A stretch of DNA of 64,000 nt from Pseudomaricurvus sp033283175 (GCA_033283175.1 JAWMQM010000001.1:248001-312000), one strand, 5' to 3'; shown: positions 16,734 to 25,835, numbered from the stretch's first letter. Translations and numbers: made by a program. The notes: generated by a model not told the origin, from the sequence alone.

Positions 16734-17906
16734 TCAAGTTGGACAAAGTCCAACCTTGAGCTTTTGTATACAAACTTTGGAGTACAATATAAATAAGGAC
16801 CTTTGTTCTGGCTCGTAAAGCGGGTAAGTGGACATCAATACACGCCATGCGCCAGCACATGAAAACAAGTAACTTTCGAGTGTTTGAACAAGACCTTCGA
16901 GACATCTCAAATCTTCAACTTTACTTTTATATATATCTACTATCCGACATGCGTACAGCAGCTCTTCAAGCCCAACCAACACACCTGTTTTATCTCGAAG
17001 ATAAAACGAAGTTTTATAACAAACCTCTAATAACCTAGCCTTACCTTCTGGGTTAGCCTCTACGTCAACCTTGACGTAGGTTCGGCACATCCCATCCAAC
17101 ATTGCCAACATACCCGCGGTAGTTGCCAGAGCTCTATCCACTCCCTTCCCATAAATTTTATTTGCCTTCTTCTCGTGCACCAGTATGTCGAATGGATACG
17201 CTCCTGAATTGGCCTTTAACTGTCCCATACTCCGACTGTGTACACGATAGTAGACTAGAGACTTAAAGTTAGAAAGAAAAGCTGCCCCCTGACCAAGCGC
17301 ACGCAACCAAAAATCATAATCCTCACAGCCCTTATAAGTCACATCAAAGCCGCTGAGCCTTAAAAAGAATTCACGGTGGAGCATATATGCATGAGGAGGA
17401 GCGACATTCAAGCGACAGAGATGAATATCCAGCGAGCCGAAATAAAGCCTCCATCCAGCCTTAAACCTCTTCCGCCCCCTTGCGCCCCCCGTTCTGAATA
17501 TTAGACTCTTTGAAACAGAGATAAAATTTTCGCCATGCTCCAACATCTGAGCAACTTGAAACTCAATGGTTCTGGGATGCAGCAAATCGTCTGAATCCAA
17601 GAATTTTAGATATGTACCTCGGGCAGCCTCAGCCCCACGATTTCGAGCCGCTGAGAGCCCGCGATTCTCCTGAAAAATATAAGAAACTGACTCTCGGTAC
17701 CGCTCTACAATTTCACGAGTGTTATCCGTCGACCCATCATCAACAATTATTATTTCAATACTCGGATAAGTTTGCTCAAGTACACTGTCAATACATTCAG
17801 GAATAAAATTAGCGTAGTTATAAGCTGGTATCACAACAGATACCAATGGTTTCATCTCACGAGCGACTGCACTTCGCCCGCCGAACCAGCCACCCAAATC
17901 AATCAT
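16734..17906 (-). CDS. Glycosyltransferase family 2
   Basis: GT-A fold enzyme of up to 390 aa. The first 110 residues carry VSVVIPAYNYANFI, IIIVDDGSTDNT, NRGLSAARNRGAE and the metal-binding LDSDD motif, all classical for GT2. The C-terminal 200 residues are not recognisable. The start is uncertain: ATG at 17906 with AGAAG nine bases before it, or ATG at 17855, which would begin MKPLVSVVIPAYN as many relatives do. It is separated by about 110 bp from the flippase gene upstream. Its role is presumably a sugar transfer in assembly of the island's glycan. Confidence 0.85.
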   Translation of the reverse strand: MIDLGGWFGGRSAVAREMKPLVSVVIPAYNYANFIPECIDSVLEQTYPSIEIIIVDDGSTDNTREIVERYRESVSYIFQENRGLSAARNRGAEAARGTYLKFLDSDDLLHPRTIEFQVAQMLEHGENFISVSKSLIFRTGGARGRKRFKAGWRLYFGSLDIHLCRLNVAPPHAYMLHREFFLRLSGFDVTYKGCEDYDFWLRALGQGAAFLSNFKSLVYYRVHSRSMGQLKANSGAYPFDILVHEKKANKIYGKGVDRALATTAGMLAMLDGMCRTYVKVDVEANPEGKARLLEVCYKTSFYLRDKTGVLVGLEELLYACRIVDIYKSKVEDLRCLEGLVQTLESYLFSCAGAWRVLMSTYPLYEPEQRSLFILYSKVCIQKLKVGLCPT

Positions 17907-18016
17907 AATGCTGTACTTCTATGCCAACTGCCACTAGAGAAACACACCTAACATTACCCAAAGTTAATCAAATCAAAAAAGCCAACTATATAGTCACAAT
18001 AAGGCTGAAAACAGCT

Positions 18017-19693
18017 CTAAAGCTTCAACTCATAATCTATAGAGCCTAGCTCAGAAGCCCGATGACTTATGATGAAGAAACACCTATACGGGTAACTTGA
18101 TAGCATATTGGAAACTATTAATTTTGTACTTTGCATGTCCAAAGCAGAAAACGGCTCATCCAAAAACACGATTTTGGACTGTTTATATAGCGCTCTGGCA
18201 AGCGCCACCCGAGCCATCTCCCCTCCGGATAAGCCAGCAATACTTTGTTCCGATAACCCAGAACCGCTCTTTGACTCAAACACCTTGTCCACACCGGACA
18301 CCTCGACAGCCAAATCGAGTCGTTTCTGATCAACAGGCTCTCCCAACGTTATAATATCCAGTATGTTTTCGCCAATTAGGTGCGGAGACTGAGGGGCATA
18401 TGAAATAAACCTTAGCCACCTATCACTCATGGAATAAATAGAAAGCTTACCGAGGCAAACATCCCCTCCATCAGGAGCTTTTAAACCCAACAAAAGATCA
18501 AACAACGTGCTTTTTCCGCTGCCTGACCTTCCTGAAACCAGCACAACACCCTTTAATGGAATGTTAGCGGACAGCTCGCAAATTACCGGGCTCATCATTT
18601 CAGGATATCTATAAGTTACTTCTGAGAGTACAAGCTCACTTGCATCAGCATCTAACTCACACGCCTCTTCATATTGAGATAACGCCTTACGCGTGTCACC
18701 AGAACTCTTTATGTATGGAGTCAGGCCGGCCCAGACACTACGAACACCGGTCATCTGATTAAAGCATCTATAAATTCTCTGCATTGCAGGCAAAACTCTA
18801 TATGCACAGATAGCAATAACCGCCAGGCTTCCGAGCAGTGCCGAGCGTTCCTGCTCGCCGCGAAGGCTAACTGCCAAACCTATCAGTGCGAGCAAGCCCA
18901 CCACCTCTAAAACATGCTTGGGAACAAGCCCCAGAAGCGATAGCTGGAGTGACTGCGCCTTCTGCATTGACATCGAAGAATGAAAAAGAGACACATACCT
19001 CTCAAGAAGCCGGAATACCTTTATCTCTCTTACTCCATCGTACGCATCGATTTTCAATCTATGCAGCACGCCTTGGGTCGCAAAATTTTGAGCAGATATC
19101 CCAGCCACTCGCCGCCGGACCAAAAAATAAATCATTACATATGCGAGAGTGAAAAATGCTACCAAAAACAATGCGACACGGGGATTTAGGGCAAGCAAAA
19201 CCAAAATAACCGCACCCACAAGCACGACGCGAACATACAGGTCAACTAATGCGCCTAAAAGATTGCGACCTATTCGCTCCCCTGCCGCCTGCACATCTCG
19301 GACCATCAGATGTCGCGGCTTATGAACAAATTCTGACAACGGCTTATCTAAGTGATTAGCGTATGCTCGCTGAGAAAAGATTGAAACGACAGAATTAATA
19401 AAACTATTTTTTTTGTACTCAAAAAAAACTTGAACCAACGAGCTCGCCACAACAAGAATAGAAACAGAAAAAGCCAATAACATGGCGTTGCTTCCAAAAA
19501 TATTCTTTACGACCCCACCAATCAATCCTTCGCCATGCCCCACCAAGCTATAAACTATTGGTATGACAGCCGCAATCCCCAGGAGCTCAGCTAAAGCGGC
19601 CATAGTCCCAAGAGCAAGAATCGACCAGAACTTGCCCCTATACCCATCAGGTAAACTTTTATAAGTTTCCTCGATCATCATCCTTAATTTCAT
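18017..19693 (-). CDS. ABC transporter with fused membrane and ATPase domains, PglK-like flippase
   Basis: Half-transporter of 558 aa: six membrane segments in residues about 20-310, then one nucleotide-binding domain. Motifs: Walker A SGRSGSGKSTLF, Q-loop SYAPQSPHL, signature LSGGEMARVALARAL, Walker B IVFLDEPFSALD, and H-loop FIISHRASEL. The layout and the AYRVLPAMQRI segment at the end of the membrane domain resemble Campylobacter PglK, which flips lipid-linked oligosaccharide. In a glycosyltransferase cluster lacking visible Wzx/Wzy genes, it is the best candidate for moving the finished lipid-linked glycan to the periplasm. It overlaps the upstream GT2 gene by 4 bp. Peptide or drug export is the alternative. 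Confidence 0.85.
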   Translation of the reverse strand: MKLRMMIEETYKSLPDGYRGKFWSILALGTMAALAELLGIAAVIPIVYSLVGHGEGLIGGVVKNIFGSNAMLLAFSVSILVVASSLVQVFFEYKKNSFINSVVSIFSQRAYANHLDKPLSEFVHKPRHLMVRDVQAAGERIGRNLLGALVDLYVRVVLVGAVILVLLALNPRVALFLVAFFTLAYVMIYFLVRRRVAGISAQNFATQGVLHRLKIDAYDGVREIKVFRLLERYVSLFHSSMSMQKAQSLQLSLLGLVPKHVLEVVGLLALIGLAVSLRGEQERSALLGSLAVIAICAYRVLPAMQRIYRCFNQMTGVRSVWAGLTPYIKSSGDTRKALSQYEEACELDADASELVLSEVTYRYPEMMSPVICELSANIPLKGVVLVSGRSGSGKSTLFDLLLGLKAPDGGDVCLGKLSIYSMSDRWLRFISYAPQSPHLIGENILDIITLGEPVDQKRLDLAVEVSGVDKVFESKSGSGLSEQSIAGLSGGEMARVALARALYKQSKIVFLDEPFSALDMQSTKLIVSNMLSSYPYRCFFIISHRASELGSIDYELKL

Positions 19694-20604
19694 TTATACT
19701 TCGGCCCAGGAATACTAATCGAGCTTAACAAACCAGCCTTAACCCCCTTCATTGCAGAGAAAAAAGTCTTACCGCGCCCCCCTTCAACTGAAGTTAGCAT
19801 CAAAAGAAAAAGACGAGACGATAACGACAACAGAACTTTCAAAACCTCAACCGCATTTCCATACCTTCTCGCCGTCCACAATCGATTTCGGAAATCGTAA
19901 AAATAGCGCCAAGCCGGCATTTTCAAGACTCTCATTTCATAGCCAAATAGGCCTACAGTTATCTTGGGGATGGAAGGATGCCGAACCAAACTATCCCGAA
20001 CCAAAAACAATCTCCCTCCCTGAGACCTAACTCGTGAACAATATTCAAAATCATCACCAGAAATGAAATAGTCTTTCGCAGGAAGGCCTATTTTTTTAAT
20101 TAAAGTCGAATGAATACAAAACCCCAAAAACGGCAAAAACTTGACTTCAGCCAAATGCCCACTCACCTCCTTGCGGAGCACCCCCCCGCCAACAAGCGGC
20201 AAGGGCCAACACAACTCTCTATGCTCAGCATCATTGACTTGGGCGTAACAACCATAAACTGAGCCACGATCATTACAATATTTTTCTAATTCAATGAAAC
20301 ACTTATCGTCCGGCACAGCATCATCATCACATAGCCATATCCAGTCCGCCCCCTTCTTTATTGCCAGCTCAACGCCTTTGGAGAAGCCACCTGACCCTCC
20401 AAGATTTTCGCCCAAAGTCAAAAAATCCAGCTTCTTACCAAATTCGTGCGCCTGATGCGCCAACATACTAGAAGTACCATCACTGGATGCGTTATCAACC
20501 ACCACAATACAGCTAATATAACTAATGAGCTTTTTGTACTGCCTCAGTGATCTTAAAAGCTCAACTTCTCGATTATAGCTAACAACTACAACAGTTAAAT
20601 TCAA
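19690..20604 (-). CDS. Glycosyltransferase family 2, GlfT1/rhamnosyltransferase-like
   Basis: GT2 enzyme of 304 aa. It shows VVVVSYNREVELL, VVVDNASSDGT, the NLGGSGGFSKG block and the DDDAVPD metal site. The NxGGSGGF-x-G plus DDDA pattern is typical of the subgroup holding rhamnosyl- and galactofuranosyltransferases such as mycobacterial GlfT1. Since the same operon encodes UDP-galactopyranose mutase, galactofuranosyl transfer is a reasonable prediction, though it is inference. The stop overlaps the flippase start (ATGA) and the start overlaps the next GT2 stop, so translation is coupled on both sides. Confidence 0.83.
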   Translation of the reverse strand: MNLTVVVVSYNREVELLRSLRQYKKLISYISCIVVVDNASSDGTSSMLAHQAHEFGKKLDFLTLGENLGGSGGFSKGVELAIKKGADWIWLCDDDAVPDDKCFIELEKYCNDRGSVYGCYAQVNDAEHRELCWPLPLVGGGVLRKEVSGHLAEVKFLPFLGFCIHSTLIKKIGLPAKDYFISGDDFEYCSRVRSQGGRLFLVRDSLVRHPSIPKITVGLFGYEMRVLKMPAWRYFYDFRNRLWTARRYGNAVEVLKVLLSLSSRLFLLMLTSVEGGRGKTFFSAMKGVKAGLLSSISIPGPKYK

Positions 20605-21713
20605 TGAAAGAATTCCTCGCGCCCCTCCTGGAGGGAAACCTTATATACATACTCATTATCTGCGCTGTGAATGCACGACCGGTGATTTCGATAAAAGACC
20701 AAACTTTTCAAAAAAAACGGCACATCCCTCTTAAACCTGAACCGCCGTCGCAATATTTTCCTAGAAATGTAATTGAAAAATGATGACGGCCCTATCTCCA
20801 CGGAGCTCTTACAAACCCGCCACCATCTGTTTTCAACCACCTCAAGCAATGACTCCTGATCGTAAACCCCCGACTTCATATTCTCTTGTAAAAGTCGCTC
20901 AAGCCAATTTGCTGCCTGCAGCAAAAATACGGGATCACTATTTCTGTGGCACTTGGAAACTTTCATATGAAGAGAGAAATCCTCTTCTGATACATCCCCC
21001 AACAACAGCGACAGAGTTTCCCACCGGATAAGATTCCCCTGCCTTACAACTTCATTTCTCTTCAAAACCGAGGCAGGGTTATAGGTCCGGTATTTAATCA
21101 ACGGCAATCTAATACCTCCGAACGTTAAAACCCTGCTAGCTCTTTGCCACAACTCCAAGTCCTCAACACGTCGACGATTTTCCTCATAAACATACTCAAG
21201 ACCTGCAAGATGCGATCGCCTGAACACCACAGAAGGGTGAAATACTGGATTTGCAAATAGAAGTGCTGCCCGAAACACCTCATGCTTTAGTGGCGGCAAT
21301 ACGATCCCTTCTTCATGGCCGATGTACTGAGCCCCACTACAGCAAATCGAGACCTTCGGATTGGACTCCAAATAATCATATTGAATCCTCAATCGATCCA
21401 CATGAGCAATGTCATCACCATCCATTCTTGCTATGTATTTTCCTCGCGAGGATCTGATACCCTTATTCAAACTAGAAGCCAATCCGAGATTGATCTCGTT
21501 ACTAATAATTCGAATTCTTGGATCCTCTCTTCCATGCTGCTCCAGTAGCTTTAAGGTTTCGTCTGTAGAGCAGTCATTTACAATTAAAAATTCGAAGCTT
21601 GAGAACGATTGCCCTCTAATACTAAGAAGCGCCTCTTCAAGATGCTCAACGCCATTGTAAACGGCCATCAACACTGTGAAGATTGGCGCTTCATCAACCA
21701 TGGCATTTACCAA
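20601..21713 (-). CDS. Glycosyltransferase family 2
   Basis: GT2 enzyme of about 370 aa with FTVLMAVYNGVEHLEEAL, FLIVNDCSTDETL, NLGLASSLNKGI and the ARMDGDD metal site. The pattern resembles glycosyltransferases that add Gal, GlcNAc or rhamnose to surface polysaccharide. The frame is open back to 21746; a perfect AGGAGG stands five bases before TTG 21713, whereas the ATG at 21701 is too far (17 nt) from it, so TTG is favoured. The gene overlaps or abuts the epimerase gene upstream. The C-terminal half has no recognised domain. The donor sugar is unknown. Confidence 0.82.
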   Translation of the reverse strand: MVNAMVDEAPIFTVLMAVYNGVEHLEEALLSIRGQSFSSFEFLIVNDCSTDETLKLLEQHGREDPRIRIISNEINLGLASSLNKGIRSSRGKYIARMDGDDIAHVDRLRIQYDYLESNPKVSICCSGAQYIGHEEGIVLPPLKHEVFRAALLFANPVFHPSVVFRRSHLAGLEYVYEENRRRVEDLELWQRASRVLTFGGIRLPLIKYRTYNPASVLKRNEVVRQGNLIRWETLSLLLGDVSEEDFSLHMKVSKCHRNSDPVFLLQAANWLERLLQENMKSGVYDQESLLEVVENRWWRVCKSSVEIGPSSFFNYISRKILRRRFRFKRDVPFFLKSLVFYRNHRSCIHSADNEYVYKVSLQEGREEFFH

Positions 21714-21715
21714 CA

Positions 21716-22639
21716 CTACCTCCTGTCCCAGTTTTCCAAAAACCATTCATATGTACGCTGCAGGCCCGCCTCAACTGTTGTAGATGGATTAAATCCAATC
21801 AACTCTCTGGCTTTTGTAAAGTCAGCGCTATTATTCTCCACTTCACCACCCCTCGGTGGAGAGTACTCTATTTCGACATCTTGTCGGCCTGTCAGCGTTT
21901 TCAATGTCTCTGCCAGTTTTAGAACATTAGTTTCCACACCTGTTGCCAAGTGCATTACTTCAGCACCAGTCAAATCACCTTCCAAGGCTCCAACAATTCC
22001 ATGACACAAATCGCTAACATACAAGTAGTCTCTCGTAGAGGTTCCATCGCCATACACAGTGAGAGGCCGGCCTTCGATAAGAGCTTTTATATAGTTGGTT
22101 ATAATTCCCTTTTTATGCGTGCTTTTCGGCCCATAAACGTTCGCAAATCTCAGCGAAATCGTTGTCATCCCATAAGCTCCAGCATAAGCGCTAAGATATG
22201 CTTCTCCGCACAGCTTGCTTGCACCATATGGTGAAATCGGCCTAGGAAGGGATAGTTCGTTCACCGGGGGAGGAACATTACCCATCAAGGCTCCTCCTGT
22301 AGATGAAAAGAGGAGTTTTTCTACGCCAGCATTTTTTGCGGCTTCTATGACCTCCAGAGTTCCTTCAACGTTTACTTTAAAGTTGGTTAAAGGATCAACC
22401 ACCGATTCAACAACAGAGCCTTTGGCCGCGAGATGAATTACCGCGTCAATTCCTTTACATGCATTCTGCAATTTTGATCGATCTAAAATAGACCCTGTAA
22501 CCAATTCGAAATCACAACCGTCAACGTACTCAATATTTCCCGAAGAAAAATCATCGTACAGCTTGACATCATGACACTCCAGCATCGGCAATAGGTTTGA
22601 TCCCACAAGACCCGCACCGCCAGTAAGCAAAACTTTCAC
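21716..22639 (-). CDS. NAD-dependent nucleotide-sugar epimerase (GalE/WbpP-like extended SDR)
   Basis: Extended short-chain dehydrogenase of 307 aa. The NAD-binding motif TGGAGLVGSNL is at residues 6-16. The catalytic site has Ser-Ser-Thr (LLFSSTGGAL) and Tyr-x3-Lys (SPYGASK). FANVYGP, GDGTSTRDYLYVSD and SPPRGGEV are also family-typical of UDP-hexose 4-epimerases. It probably supplies UDP-galactose or a related UDP-hexose to Glf and the glycosyltransferases of the same operon; dehydratase activity is the alternative. It starts 2 bp after the stop of the SQD1-like gene. Confidence 0.85.
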   Translation of the reverse strand: MKVLLTGGAGLVGSNLLPMLECHDVKLYDDFSSGNIEYVDGCDFELVTGSILDRSKLQNACKGIDAVIHLAAKGSVVESVVDPLTNFKVNVEGTLEVIEAAKNAGVEKLLFSSTGGALMGNVPPPVNELSLPRPISPYGASKLCGEAYLSAYAGAYGMTTISLRFANVYGPKSTHKKGIITNYIKALIEGRPLTVYGDGTSTRDYLYVSDLCHGIVGALEGDLTGAEVMHLATGVETNVLKLAETLKTLTGRQDVEIEYSPPRGGEVENNSADFTKARELIGFNPSTTVEAGLQRTYEWFLENWDRR

Positions 22640-22641
22640 AC

Positions 22642-23823
22642 TTAAAGTCCTTCTGAAATATTTTTATTCCAAAATGAAACGCATGGAATTTTAGTTTTAT
22701 CACACCGGCTGGCGTATTTTTTTGCAATATCTACAACCTCTTCCATCAATCCCTCGTGCAACGTAATTGGCTTGAGCCCGTGACTTAGAAACTTATCATT
22801 TGCTACAAAGAGATCATTTTCATCACTTTCATTTCTTGGGTTCTTGACAAAATCCACCTCAGAATCAGTCAACTCCGCTATTATAGATGCCAATTCACGA
22901 ACACGATGCGTTTCCGTCATTTGATTAAAAATCTGAACTTTTTCACCGGTCTTGGGTGGATTTTTTACCGCAATCTCAATACACCTGACAGTATCCTGGA
23001 TATGAATAAATGCTCTAGTTTGACCACCAGTTCCGTGAACCGTTAAGGGGTAGCCAACTGATGACTGCACCAAAAACCTATTTAAAACGGTGCCATAATC
23101 GCCATCATAATCAAATCGATTGAGAAGCTCAGGAGCCACTTTTGTTTCTTCTGTCTGGGTACCCCAGACAATACCCTGATGAAGATCGGTAACACGAACA
23201 CCATCATTTTTATTGTAATATGCGAAAAGCAGTTGGTCCTGGGTCTTGGTCATGTGATAGATGCTCCCAGGATTGGCGGGATATAGAATCTCTTGTTCTA
23301 CCTTTTCTCCACCCTCCACTTCAACCATCACTTTTAAGTATCCTTCTGGTATTTTCATACCAGCAGTTCCGTACCCATATACCCCCATTGTTCCCAAATG
23401 AACAACATGGATATCAATTCCCGACTCCACCACCGCGGCCAAAACATTGTGTGTAGCACAAATATTATTAGCCACTGTATAGCGTTTGTGATAGCTGGAC
23501 TTCATAGAGTAAGGCGCCGCACGCTGCTCCGCGAAATGAATCACTGCATCCGGCTCAAACTCTTGAAACAGAGTTAACAGTCTATGGTAGTTTTCTGAGA
23601 CATCGAAGTTCAAAAACCGGATCTTCTTACCAGATACCTCTTCCCACACACGAATCCTCTCACCCATTGAAGAGATTGGCGTCAGGCTAGATATTTCCAA
23701 TTCGTTATCAATATTTCTTCTTGAGAGATTATCTACAATTACAACCTCATACCCCAAATTACTAAGATGTAAGCTTGTCGGCCAACCACAAAAGCCATCG
23801 CCACCTAAAACAATAACCCTCAT
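22642..23823 (-). CDS. UDP-sulfoquinovose synthase homologue (SQD1/SqdB-like)
   Basis: Extended SDR enzyme of 393 aa that resembles plant SQD1, bacterial SqdB and archaeal Agl3 along its whole length. These enzymes convert UDP-glucose plus sulfite to UDP-sulfoquinovose using bound NAD. Shared blocks: GGDGFCGWPTSLHLSN at the N-terminus, a long insert with LTPISSMGERIRVW, HFAEQRAAPYSM, LGTMGVYGYG (candidate catalytic Thr145), IYHMTKTQ (Tyr189-x3-Lys193), DLHQGIVWGTQT, and GGQTRAFIHIQDTV. The position after TMG is Val rather than the Glu I recall in SQD1, so product identity needs proof. It sits among glycosyltransferases, so a sulfoquinovose-bearing glycan is more likely than sulfolipid. Confidence 0.8.
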   Translation of the reverse strand: MRVIVLGGDGFCGWPTSLHLSNLGYEVVIVDNLSRRNIDNELEISSLTPISSMGERIRVWEEVSGKKIRFLNFDVSENYHRLLTLFQEFEPDAVIHFAEQRAAPYSMKSSYHKRYTVANNICATHNVLAAVVESGIDIHVVHLGTMGVYGYGTAGMKIPEGYLKVMVEVEGGEKVEQEILYPANPGSIYHMTKTQDQLLFAYYNKNDGVRVTDLHQGIVWGTQTEETKVAPELLNRFDYDGDYGTVLNRFLVQSSVGYPLTVHGTGGQTRAFIHIQDTVRCIEIAVKNPPKTGEKVQIFNQMTETHRVRELASIIAELTDSEVDFVKNPRNESDENDLFVANDKFLSHGLKPITLHEGLMEEVVDIAKKYASRCDKTKIPCVSFWNKNISEGL

Positions 23824-23834
23824 AAAACTTTCCT

Positions 23835-24962
23835 CTACTTGTCTTTATCACTTCTTAAAAAGTCACAGCTAATTTTTAAACTTTGGGCCACAACTTGATG
23901 CATGTCATAATAGATGTACTTTCCACATCGGCCTATAAACGTCATTCTCGACAGCTCTTTAGCCAAGCTCTCATATTTTTTGTATAAATTTTGCGGCCAA
24001 CCATCAGGTGTTCTGACAGGATAATAACGCTCAAAATCGTTATCCCTGTAATCACATGGGATTTCATATGTAACATGCTCTAAATGGCCCGAGCCACACC
24101 CCGGATACAATAGCCAACCCGTCTTTCGCGTATACCTGCTAAAATCGGAGAAGTTGACCGTGGGAACCTTATGGAAAAACTTCTCCCCAAACCTATGCTC
24201 AAATTTTATCGAACGATAAGGGAGCTCTCCAAAACATTGATCAAAATAAACATCGATTGGCATCGAATTGAAGGTATGCCAATAGCCAACCTCCATTTCC
24301 TTTGAGAAGCTTTTCCCTAACGACACCCTGATAAATTCATGATCCAATAAATTCAAAAATAAGTTTTCATACCCCTTATCCGGCATAACTTGATACGTAT
24401 CATTAAAGTAATTTGCATTAAAATCACCTCTGACGGGTATCCTGGCAACAGTTGAGATTGGAGTATCTTCTAGCTCCACCCCCCACATTTTTTTCGTATA
24501 GCGGGAAAAGAACAGTTCAGTAATTTTCTCCCCATATAGATTCAGAAGATATTCACGAGCGTTTTTCGGAGAGTCAATGCAAACTCTTACTTCCTCAAAA
24601 AACTCATTTAACTCTGCTTCAGAACTAATGTTTTTGTCATAAATCGCATTTATCGTATTGATATTAATTGGAATAGGAACATCCCCTATCCCCTCCACGC
24701 TTACCTCCACCCTATGCTCATAGGGAATCCAGCCTGTAAATCTGGAAAGGTACGAAAATACCCTTTGATCATTTGTGTGAAAGATATGAGGCCCGTATTT
24801 GTGGTAGCGTCCACCTGTATTCGGGTGAATTAGGTCATAGGCATTCCCCCCAACATGGTCTCGGCTATCAATAACATCAACCTGAAAACCACCCTTCTCC
24901 GCCAGCTCTCGAGCGATAACCGAACCAGCAAAACCTGCGCCAACCACCAATATCTTTTTCAC
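23835..24962 (-). CDS. glf: UDP-galactopyranose mutase
   Basis: FAD enzyme of 375 aa that interconverts UDP-galactopyranose and UDP-galactofuranose. The FAD-binding N-terminus is VVGAGFAGSVIARELAE; further signatures are DVIDSRDHVGGNAYD, YGPHIFHTND, RYTKKMWG, VPTVNFSDFSRYTRKTGW, and the C-terminal FIGRCGKYIYYDMHQ. All fit bacterial Glf, whose normal length is 370-390 aa. Presence of glf means the glycan built here very probably contains galactofuranose. It overlaps by one base the upstream GT2 gene and lies 11 bp before the SQD1-like gene. Confidence 0.95.
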   Translation of the reverse strand: MKKILVVGAGFAGSVIARELAEKGGFQVDVIDSRDHVGGNAYDLIHPNTGGRYHKYGPHIFHTNDQRVFSYLSRFTGWIPYEHRVEVSVEGIGDVPIPININTINAIYDKNISSEAELNEFFEEVRVCIDSPKNAREYLLNLYGEKITELFFSRYTKKMWGVELEDTPISTVARIPVRGDFNANYFNDTYQVMPDKGYENLFLNLLDHEFIRVSLGKSFSKEMEVGYWHTFNSMPIDVYFDQCFGELPYRSIKFEHRFGEKFFHKVPTVNFSDFSRYTRKTGWLLYPGCGSGHLEHVTYEIPCDYRDNDFERYYPVRTPDGWPQNLYKKYESLAKELSRMTFIGRCGKYIYYDMHQVVAQSLKISCDFLRSDKDK

Positions 24963-25822
24963 TAGTCTTCTCTTTCATGCTTATACAATAGCGCAGTGAT
25001 TTGCTCAGAAATCAGCCCCATCATAAAAATCATGAGTGATGTAGTGAACATCAGAGCGCTCATATTCGTAAATCGGCCCTCAGCTAGATATGTAAATAGA
25101 TAGTAGGCAAAGCCGATAGCACCAACCACCAAACTCGTGGGAAAAAATATCTTCAATGGCGAATACAACGTTCCAACTTTAAAGATAATAAGCAAGAAGC
25201 GAACGCCGTCACGACCGATGGATATATGACTTTTCCCCACCCTTTTTTCCGCGACAATTGGCACATAACCCACATTGTAACCAGCACGAAAAAAGGCCAT
25301 CGTGCTAGTAGTAGGGTACGAAAATCCATTCGGCAAAAGATGAATAAACTCTCTAAACTTATGGGCGTTGACCACGCGAAAACCTGAGGTCAGATCAAAT
25401 ACTTTTTGGCCAACCATCCAAGTCGCCAATCGGTTGTAGATGGAATTCGCCGCCCAGCGCCCCATGCTCGCCTGAGAACTTCCAGACCTGGCTCCCACCA
25501 CCATATCGTAACCCGAGTAGTATTCCTCCAGCAGTCTGGGTATATCTCTCGGATCATGCTGTCCGTCTGCGTCCATAAATACAATAACCTCACCGATCGC
25601 AGCTCTGGCACCCGCCTTAATGGATGCTCCATTTCCTTTTGAATAGGGACTACGAATTACCCGAGCTCCATGGCTATGACTCACTTCAGCCGTCTCATCT
25701 TCGGAGCCATCATCAACCACAATAACCTCGCAGACGCCGCTAATAGCCATCAGCTCCGGCAATACTTTTGATAACCCGGCTGCTTCGTTCTTGGCAGGAA
25801 TTACTACCGATACACTTGTCAT
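24962..25822 (-). CDS. Polyprenyl-phosphate glycosyltransferase (DPM1-like GT2)
   Basis: GT2 enzyme of 286 aa of the dolichyl-phosphate-mannose synthase type. Residues 1-215 hold VVIPAKNEAAGLSKV, VIVVDDGSEDET, the MDADGQHDP metal site, SGFRVVNAH and the EKRVGKSHIS loop. Two C-terminal membrane segments (about 222-245 and 253-277) anchor it. Such enzymes load one sugar onto undecaprenyl phosphate; the lipid-linked monosaccharide is then used by GT-C enzymes in the periplasm. It is directly upstream of glf and directly downstream of the GT-C gene, suggesting donor synthesis for that transferase. The sugar is unknown. Confidence 0.86.
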   Translation of the reverse strand: MTSVSVVIPAKNEAAGLSKVLPELMAISGVCEVIVVDDGSEDETAEVSHSHGARVIRSPYSKGNGASIKAGARAAIGEVIVFMDADGQHDPRDIPRLLEEYYSGYDMVVGARSGSSQASMGRWAANSIYNRLATWMVGQKVFDLTSGFRVVNAHKFREFIHLLPNGFSYPTTSTMAFFRAGYNVGYVPIVAEKRVGKSHISIGRDGVRFLLIIFKVGTLYSPLKIFFPTSLVVGAIGFAYYLFTYLAEGRFTNMSALMFTTSLMIFMMGLISEQITALLYKHERED

Positions 25823-25835
25823 TTATACTTCTCGT

